Part shown: one piece after another, positions 15,701 through 18,945 of the stretch
Layout of the letters: every line of letters starts with the position of its first letter
Position numbering within the stretch: the stretch's first letter is position 1
NCBI GenBank assembly: GCA_937919155.1
Contig: CALFPM010000075.1
Location: 1-18,945 of the forward strand
Length of the DNA: 18,945 bases
Source of the DNA: an uncultured Clostridia bacterium
GTDB taxonomy: Bacteria; Bacillota; Clostridia; Oscillospirales; Acutalibacteraceae
Direction of reading: 5' to 3'
Position numbers and translations under genes: made by a program
The notes under the pieces: generated by a model
What the model was told of the DNA's origin: nothing
What the model saw: the letters and a program-made list of their open reading frames with translations, nothing else
The model's database searches: none

Positions 15701-16206
15701 TCGGATTAATCGGTTCCTTGAAAAAGAAGATAACCAAAAGTGATTCGACCATGGCTTTTGTTACACTTGAAGATACGACCGGCAGCATTGAAGTTATTGT
15801 TTTTCCGAAAACACTTGCCGAGCATCCGTCATTATTTTTTGAAGGCAATATTGTTCTTCTCAGAGGCAGAGTCAGTATGCGCGAGGATGAAGACACAAAA
15901 ATTGTGTGTGAATCAGTGGAAAGTTGTCCTTCTGAGAATACTGTTGTAATTGATGAAGACAGTAAAAAAGAAAAGAAAAAAGCAAAAGGTTTGTTTTTGA
16001 GGTTTGATAATGCACAATCTCCCCAGATTGAATGCTGCAGAAAGCTTCTTGCTGTTTTTGACGGTAATGTTCCTCTGTTTTATTATTACAGCGATAACAA
16101 AGAATACAGAAGAAATCCTATAGGTTACGGCATCGATGTTAATCCGGTTCTTTTGCGCGAATTGAGAAAAATACTCGGCGATGAAAATGTTATTTTTAAC
16201 AATTGA
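12715..16206 (+). CDS. dnaE: DNA polymerase III alpha subunit DnaE
   Basis: This 1163-residue family C polymerase alpha subunit has an N-terminal PHP domain (about 1-270) with metal-binding positions present: HLHVHSEYSLLDG at 5-17, TDHGVMYG at 39-46, GCEVYV at 64-69, and later NDAHY. The polymerase palm has PDFDID at 396-401 and the third aspartate at 549 (KMDFLGLRTL), giving the catalytic triad. The fingers (YGCMVYQEQVMQICRELAG) and AFNKAHAAAYA follow, then helix-hairpin-helix and an OB fold near 994-1032. It lacks an internal exonuclease, so it is DnaE, not PolC. Firmicutes normally also have PolC, so this may be an accessory or lagging-strand polymerase. ATG overlaps the whiA stop. Confidence 0.95.
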   Translation: MAFTHLHVHSEYSLLDGACRIEPMLDKIKSMGQTSVAITDHGVMYGVIDFYKAALKKGIKPVIGCEVYVAPRSRFDKVHGIDSERYHLVLLCENNEGYKNLIKLVSEGWVNGFYTKPRIDKDLLEKYHEGIIALSGCLAGEVARALQQNDYDEAKRVAQWYSETMGEGNYFLEIQNHGLDDQIRINPELIRLSKELQIPLVATNDAHYVDKSDAKMQQILICIQTNHTIGEDTGLEFGTQEFYLKSEEEMLVAFPECHEAVENTAKIAERCNVTFEFGQTKLPHFDVPEGYGHFEWFSYLCRKGLVERYGENPPASYVDRLNYELDVINKMGYVDYFLIVHDFIKHAKDQGIPVGPGRGSGAASICAYCIGITGIDPMKYSLLFERFLNPERVSMPDFDIDFCFERRGEVIDYVIDKYGADHVAQIVTFGTLAAKAAIRDVGRAFGLPYSTVDNIAKQVPNELNITIEKGLKRSSEFKSLYDNDDEARELIDMAKKVEGMPRHASTHAAGVVITHDPVVSYVPLARNDEAVVTQFPMTTLEELGLLKMDFLGLRTLTVIKSAEKLIRKHTSDFCIDNIDVEDKAVFEMMCSAQTEGVFQFESAGMRSVLSQLKPESLEDLIAVISLYRPGPMDSIPTYIENRHNPHRIRYKTPELKSILDVTYGCMVYQEQVMQICRELAGYSYGRADIVRRAMSKKKHDVMLKERKNFVHGIVDENGVVVCDGAVRRGIDEKTANDIFDEMMSFASYAFNKAHAAAYAYVAYQTAWLKCHYPCEFFAALLTSFLDNTGKVAQYIGECSRLGIKILPPHVNQSTEAFEVSGGNIHFSLLAVKNLGRNFIKRMIDERSLNGNFDGFYDFCRRMYGKDFNRRAIESLVKCGAFDGLGANRKQMSSVIEDIIQDLENDKRRNVDGQIGFGDLMNSAQDISSVPSFAYPDVDEYSADVLLRYEKEVAGMYLSGHPMARYKSLSDNLKCAKITEITEEESVYKDNDRVKILGLIGSLKKKITKSDSTMAFVTLEDTTGSIEVIVFPKTLAEHPSLFFEGNIVLLRGRVSMREDEDTKIVCESVESCPSENTVVIDEDSKKEKKKAKGLFLRFDNAQSPQIECCRKLLAVFDGNVPLFYYYSDNKEYRRNPIGYGIDVNPVLLRELRKILGDENVIFNN

Positions 16207-16255
16207 ATTTATTTGGTCGAACATATAACTTTTTTATCAAAAAGTGTTTATTTCA

Positions 16256-16284
16256 TTGACATTATGTTATAAAAAGTGTATTAT
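16256..16284 (+). promoter_or_regulatory. Promoter for pfkA-pcrA
   Basis: TTGACA (16256-16261, consensus) and TATTAT (16279-16284) are 17 bases apart. The predicted start near 16291 lies about 29 bases ahead of pfkA. No strong terminator for dnaE precedes it, so read-through is possible. Confidence 0.85.
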
Positions 16285-16319
16285 ATAGCTTGAACATTTT
16301 TCCAAGGAGAGTATTTAAT

Positions 16320-17282
16320 ATGAAGACAATCGGCGTTTTAACAAGTGGCGGTGACGCTCCCGGCATGAACGCGGCTGTTCGTGCAGTTGTAAGAACCGCG
16401 TGTGAAAACGGTATTAAAGTTTACGGTATTAACAGAGGTTATCAGGGTCTTATTGATGGTGACGTTCGTGAACTTAATATCAGAAGTGTTTCCGATATAA
16501 TTCACAGAGGCGGCACAATGCTTTATTCTGCAAGATGCAAAGCTTTCAGAGAAGAAGAGGGTATCCAGCAGGCTGTTAATACATGTAAAAAGCTTGGCAT
16601 TGAAGGCATTGTTGTTATTGGCGGTGACGGTTCATTCAGAGGTGCACGTGACCTTTCACTCAGAGGCATTCCTTGCATCGGTGTTCCCGGCACAATTGAT
16701 AACGATATCGTAAGTTCAGACTACACAATCGGTTATGATACATGCCTTAACACTGTAATGCAGATGGTTGACAGAGTCAGAGATACTGTTGAATCACACA
16801 GCAGATGTATTGTTGTTGAGGTTATGGGTAACAGATGCGGTGACCTTACTCTTAACGCAGGTATCGCTGTTGGCGCTACTGCAATTGTTATTCCCGAAAT
16901 TCCTTCAGAAATTGAAAAGCATGTTATCGACAGAATCAGAAGAACTCAGAAAACAGATAAAAAGCACTTTATCGTTATGGTTGCTGAGGGTATCGGTGGT
17001 GTTGAAGAACTTGCCAGAAAGATTGAAAAGGAATGCGGTGTTGAATCAAGAGCTGTAATTCTCGGCCATGTTCAGCGTGGCGGCTCACCCACAGTTCGTG
17101 ACCGTGTTGCTGCAAGCCAGATGGGTTACAAGGCTGTTCAGCTTCTTATGCAGGGAATCGGTAACAGAGTTGTTGTTCAGAAGAACGATACTATCATTGA
17201 TTATGATATTTATGAGGCTCTCAGCATGGAGCGTTCTGTTAACGATGAGCTTTATAAGATTGCACATGAGATTTCAATTTGA
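16320..17282 (+). CDS. pfkA: ATP-dependent 6-phosphofructokinase
   Basis: PfkA converts fructose-6-phosphate to fructose-1,6-bisphosphate, the signal that also activates HprK. The 320-residue protein has the ATP loop SGGDAPGMNAAVRA (9-22), GGDGS at 101-105, the catalytic PGTIDND with Asp127 (123-129), and EVMGNRCGDL (167-176). Gly in GGDGS and the GTIDND form point to ATP, not pyrophosphate, as donor. AAGGAG at 16304-16309 favours ATG 16320; the in-frame TTG at 16290 is upstream of the predicted transcript start. pcrA follows eight bases after the stop. Confidence 0.96.
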   Translation: MKTIGVLTSGGDAPGMNAAVRAVVRTACENGIKVYGINRGYQGLIDGDVRELNIRSVSDIIHRGGTMLYSARCKAFREEEGIQQAVNTCKKLGIEGIVVIGGDGSFRGARDLSLRGIPCIGVPGTIDNDIVSSDYTIGYDTCLNTVMQMVDRVRDTVESHSRCIVVEVMGNRCGDLTLNAGIAVGATAIVIPEIPSEIEKHVIDRIRRTQKTDKKHFIVMVAEGIGGVEELARKIEKECGVESRAVILGHVQRGGSPTVRDRVAASQMGYKAVQLLMQGIGNRVVVQKNDTIIDYDIYEALSMERSVNDELYKIAHEISI

Positions 17283-17290
17283 GGTAACAA

Positions 17291-18439
17291 ATGCTTTCTA
17301 ACGATTTTCTTTCATTACGAAGAAGAATTATTGAAAGGGATTTTGCGTCCCTTAATGATATGCAGAAAAAAGCGGTCCTTTCTACGGAGGGACCGCTTTT
17401 GGTGCTTGCCGGTGCGGGAAGCGGTAAAACTACCGTTCTTGTTAACCGCATAGCAAGCCTTATAAAATACGGTAAGGCTTATTACAGCGATGTTGTTGAA
17501 TATGAGCCCACTGAAAGTGAACTTGCCCTTATGCGCGCCGTTGCAGACGGTTCAGTAGAGGATGCTTTCGATATAGAGCATCTTTTGAAGGTTGATGCTG
17601 CAAGACCTTGGGAAATCCTTGCAATTACCTTCACTAATAAGGCTGCGGGTGAGCTTAAGGAAAGACTTGAGCGTATGCTTGGCGAACAAGCCCGTGACAT
17701 ATGGGCAAGCACATTTCATTCATGTTGTGTGCGTATTCTGCGCCGTAATGCTGATTATATCGGTTATTCATCAAACTTCACTATTTATGATACTGATGAC
17801 AGCAAGCGTATAATCAAGGATTGTTTAAAACAGTTTGGTTTTTCCGATAACATTCTCACTCCGAAGAATGTTCTTTCGGCAATCAGCACCGCAAAGGATA
17901 TGCTTATTACTCCGGAAGAATATATCAAAGAGAATTATATGGATATCTGTAAAAGAAACATCGGCTCAGTTTATGAGGCATATCAGAAGCGTCTTAAATC
18001 AGCTGATGCAATGGATTTTGATGACATTATTGTCAACACAGTTCGTCTTTTGCAGAATAATCCTGAAGTTCTTGAGTACTACCAGCGTAAATTCAAATAC
18101 ATAATGGTTGATGAATATCAGGATACAAACCATGCACAGTATATGCTCACCTCGCTTCTTGCGGGCGGATACAAAAATATCTGTGTTGTTGGTGACGACG
18201 ACCAGAGTATTTATAAATTCAGAGGTGCAACTATTGAGAATATTCTCTCTTTTGAGCATCAGTATAAAAATGCCAAGGTAATAAGACTTGAGCAGAATTA
18301 CAGATCAACTCAGAATATTCTTGATGCTGCCAATAAGATTATTTCAAACAATCAGAACAGAAAAGGCAAAAATCTTTGGTCTGATAACGGCAGAGGCGAT
18401 TTGATTACTTATCATACTGCCGATTCTAGTAGAATTTAA
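17291..18439 (+). CDS. pcrA: DNA helicase PcrA/UvrD, 3' part missing
   Basis: PcrA is a superfamily 1A 3'-5' helicase for repair and rolling-circle replication. Present are motif Q/I (AGAGSGKTT, 40-48), Ia (TFTNKAAGEL, 113-122), Ib (STFHSCC), II (VDEYQDTN, 273-280), III (GDDDQSIYKFRGA, 301-313) and IV (LEQNYRST, 333-340). Motifs V and VI and the C-terminal half are missing: the frame stops at residue 382 of a family of about 720-800. Similarity fades after ITYHTA (about 18,423), and six alien residues precede the stop. Residues about 59-105 form an acidic insertion of roughly 40 residues between motifs I and Ia. GAGGT at 17281-17285 is a modest ribosome binding site. The break may be an assembly join rather than a broken gene. 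Confidence 0.93.
   Translation: MLSNDFLSLRRRIIERDFASLNDMQKKAVLSTEGPLLVLAGAGSGKTTVLVNRIASLIKYGKAYYSDVVEYEPTESELALMRAVADGSVEDAFDIEHLLKVDAARPWEILAITFTNKAAGELKERLERMLGEQARDIWASTFHSCCVRILRRNADYIGYSSNFTIYDTDDSKRIIKDCLKQFGFSDNILTPKNVLSAISTAKDMLITPEEYIKENYMDICKRNIGSVYEAYQKRLKSADAMDFDDIIVNTVRLLQNNPEVLEYYQRKFKYIMVDEYQDTNHAQYMLTSLLAGGYKNICVVGDDDQSIYKFRGATIENILSFEHQYKNAKVIRLEQNYRSTQNILDAANKIISNNQNRKGKNLWSDNGRGDLITYHTADSSRI
17368..17400 (+). terminator. Terminator-like hairpin inside the start of pcrA
   Basis: AAAAGCGGTCC (17368-17378) is a perfect 11-bp inverted repeat of GGACCGCTTTT (17390-17400); two further pairs extend the stem to 13 bp around a 7-base loop. The A-tract/GC-stem/T4 layout is that of an intrinsic terminator, although the T run is short. 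It lies within codons 26-37 of pcrA, about 90 bases after pfkA ends. It could attenuate pcrA relative to pfkA when pcrA is untranslated. Confidence 0.5.
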
Positions 18440-18463
18440 AAATGTGAAGTGAGTTTCACATTT
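18440..18463. repeat. Dyad symmetry, possible operator or hairpin
   Basis: AAATGTGAA (18440-18448) and TTCACATTT (18455-18463) form a perfect 9-bp dyad with a 6-base centre. The half site TGTGA resembles the CRP half site, but the spacing between TGTGA and TCACA is 8, not 6, so CRP itself is not implied. It lies just outside the pcrA fragment. Confidence 0.5.
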
Positions 18464-18485
18464 GCGAATTGCTAGGCTCTTGGTA

Positions 18486-18521
18486 TGAAAAAGCCCCGCT
18501 GGAAATTGCTTCCCAACGAGG
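18486..18521 (-). terminator. Minus-strand intrinsic terminator with GCAA loop
   Basis: On the minus strand CCTCGTTGGGAA (18521-18510) pairs over 12 bp (four G-T) with TTTCCAGCGGGG (18505-18494), loop GCAA, followed by C and TTTTT (18492-18488). Confidence 0.75.
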
Positions 18522-18633
18522 CTACCTAAAGTTCTCCCGAACCCTCTGCATACGTTGGGCGGTCGCACCTCTGCGTTGCCGCTTATCCTTTGCACTGCAA
18601 AACTACGAAATACTATCCAGCTGACCAAGGATA
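18486..18633 (-). ncRNA. Unidentified structured RNA with terminator and antiterminator pairings
   Basis: Read on the minus strand (18633 to 18486) this stretch has several perfect stems. TATCCTT (18633-18627) pairs with AAGGATA (18590-18584) around a small dyad TTTGC/GCAAA. GCGG/CCGC (18582-18579 with 18562-18559) encloses CGCA-GAGG-TGCG. GTTC-GGGA-GAAC (18542-18531) has a GNRA loop. A 12-bp stem with a GCAA loop (18521-18494) followed by five T is a strong intrinsic terminator. CGTTGGG in the terminator's 5' arm (18518-18512) can instead pair with CCCAACG (18559-18553), so the two folds exclude each other, as in a riboswitch or attenuator. I cannot match it to TPP, SAM, c-di-GMP, cobalamin or T-box consensus. 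The rest of 18440-18945 holds only the hairpins and partial gene listed separately. Confidence 0.5.
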
Positions 18634-18659
18634 TGAGGAGAAAAATGAGGTTTTTGGGT

Positions 18660-18683
18660 CTTATTTAGACGATTCTAAATAAG
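18660..18683. repeat. AT-rich perfect hairpin
   Basis: CTTATTTAGA (18660-18669) and TCTAAATAAG (18674-18683) pair over 10 bp around CGAT. It lies between the minus-strand terminator of the membrane protein gene and the structured RNA. Its role is unknown. Confidence 0.5.
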
Positions 18684-18691
18684 GAAGGGGG

Positions 18692-18726
18692 AAAACGACG
18701 GCCTAACCTTACGGCTAGGCACGTCG
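18692..18726 (-). terminator. Terminator-like hairpin containing the stop codon of the membrane protein gene
   Basis: On the minus strand CGACG (18726-18722), a bulged T, and GCCTAGCC (18720-18713) pair with GGTTAGGC and CGTCG around a GTAA loop, followed by TTTT. The TAG stop of the upstream minus-strand frame lies within the 5' arm. Confidence 0.55.
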
Positions 18727-18945
18727 GGGGAATATTATGAAACAACCAACTAAAAGCACAGCTAGGAGCAGAATGACGATGGCGGTCTTCACGTCTAGCC
18801 AGAAGGATGGGAGATCAGGGGGAAGCGGGTCGGTTTGGTGGGTTGCCGTGTTGGTGAGGTGGGCGGAGGTGGTATCGGTGGCACTGGCTCGGATGCGGGT
18901 GTGGACGGTCAGGGTGTCAAGAAGGGCGGGTCTGTGCTGACGCAC
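18715..18945 (-). CDS. C-terminal part of a small membrane-anchored protein
   Basis: The minus strand is open from the right edge to the TAG at 18717-18715, giving 76 residues without a reliable start. It is Thr/His/Pro-rich for about 45 residues (a linker-like stretch ending DPLPPDLPSFWLDVKT), then has one clear membrane segment AIVILLLAVLLVGCFIIF and a short basic tail FPRRA. The layout is that of a tail-anchored or single-pass membrane protein end. I do not recognise the family. It is GC-richer than the chromosome piece and probably comes from another replicon or genome. A + strand frame over the same bases (18737-18940) is its shadow. Confidence 0.4.
   Translation of the reverse strand: MRQHRPALLDTLTVHTRIRASATDTTSAHLTNTATHQTDPLPPDLPSFWLDVKTAIVILLLAVLLVGCFIIFPRRA

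Noticed and set aside
16228..16245. ACTTTTT/AAAAAGT hairpin as a terminator for dnaE
   Set aside because: The 7-bp stem is nearly all A-T and no clean T run follows, so it is too weak to call.
18737..18940. + strand frame in the right flank as a protein
   Set aside because: Composition (Trp/Arg/Val-rich) is poor and it mirrors the minus frame with a clear membrane segment.
1..18945. CRISPR arrays, tRNA or rRNA genes, insertion sequences
   Set aside because: I saw no regularly spaced repeats, no tRNA cloverleaf, no rRNA stretches and no transposase-like frame.

Overview
The window is a piece of low-to-moderate GC Firmicutes chromosome, most likely from class Clostridia (order Eubacteriales; the gene order and protein flavour suggest an Oscillospiraceae/Ruminococcaceae-type gut anaerobe). 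Supporting signs are the recA-recX-rimO-pgsA and hprK-murB-whiA-dnaE-pfkA-pcrA orders, a cysteine T-box riboswitch, HPr kinase/phosphorylase, WhiA, and two small CotF-like spore-coat proteins that imply an endospore-forming ancestry. Every confident gene lies on the + strand. Shine-Dalgarno sequences are strong and intrinsic terminators and sigma-A type promoters are easy to see.

Layout. Bases 1-237 look foreign to the rest: AT-rich, with an open minus-strand frame. From about 241 the recA frame begins without its N-terminal codons and runs into an overlapping cluster recA-recX-rimO-pgsA (DNA repair, ribosomal protein S12 modification, phospholipid synthesis). A promoter that starts inside the end of pgsA drives a T-box leader with a UGC specifier, controlling cysE-cysS (cysteine synthesis and charging). 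After a terminator comes the rpsB-tsf translation operon, with its own promoter and a structured leader. A second terminator is followed by two spore-coat genes and a UUCG terminator. Next is a tightly packed operon hprK-glk(ROK)-murB-whiA-dnaE, then pfkA and the start of pcrA from another promoter. The pcrA homology stops abruptly near 18,424. The last ~520 bases are GC-richer, with minus-strand hairpins and the end of a membrane protein.

How the genes fit together. hprK, the ROK glucokinase and pfkA form a carbon-sensing/glycolysis theme: HPr kinase responds to glycolytic intermediates that the other two enzymes set. murB and whiA link this to wall growth and division, and dnaE and pcrA to replication and repair. 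cysE and cysS share one tRNA-Cys-sensing switch, so both respond to charging of tRNA-Cys.

The gene content is mostly conserved housekeeping and I see no clear new defence or mobile system. The points most worth a second look are the minus-strand RNA at 18,486-18,633, which has mutually exclusive terminator and antiterminator pairings; the two sharp sequence discontinuities, which may be assembly joins; a strong terminator-like hairpin inside the start of pcrA; and an insertion of about 55 residues in EF-Ts.
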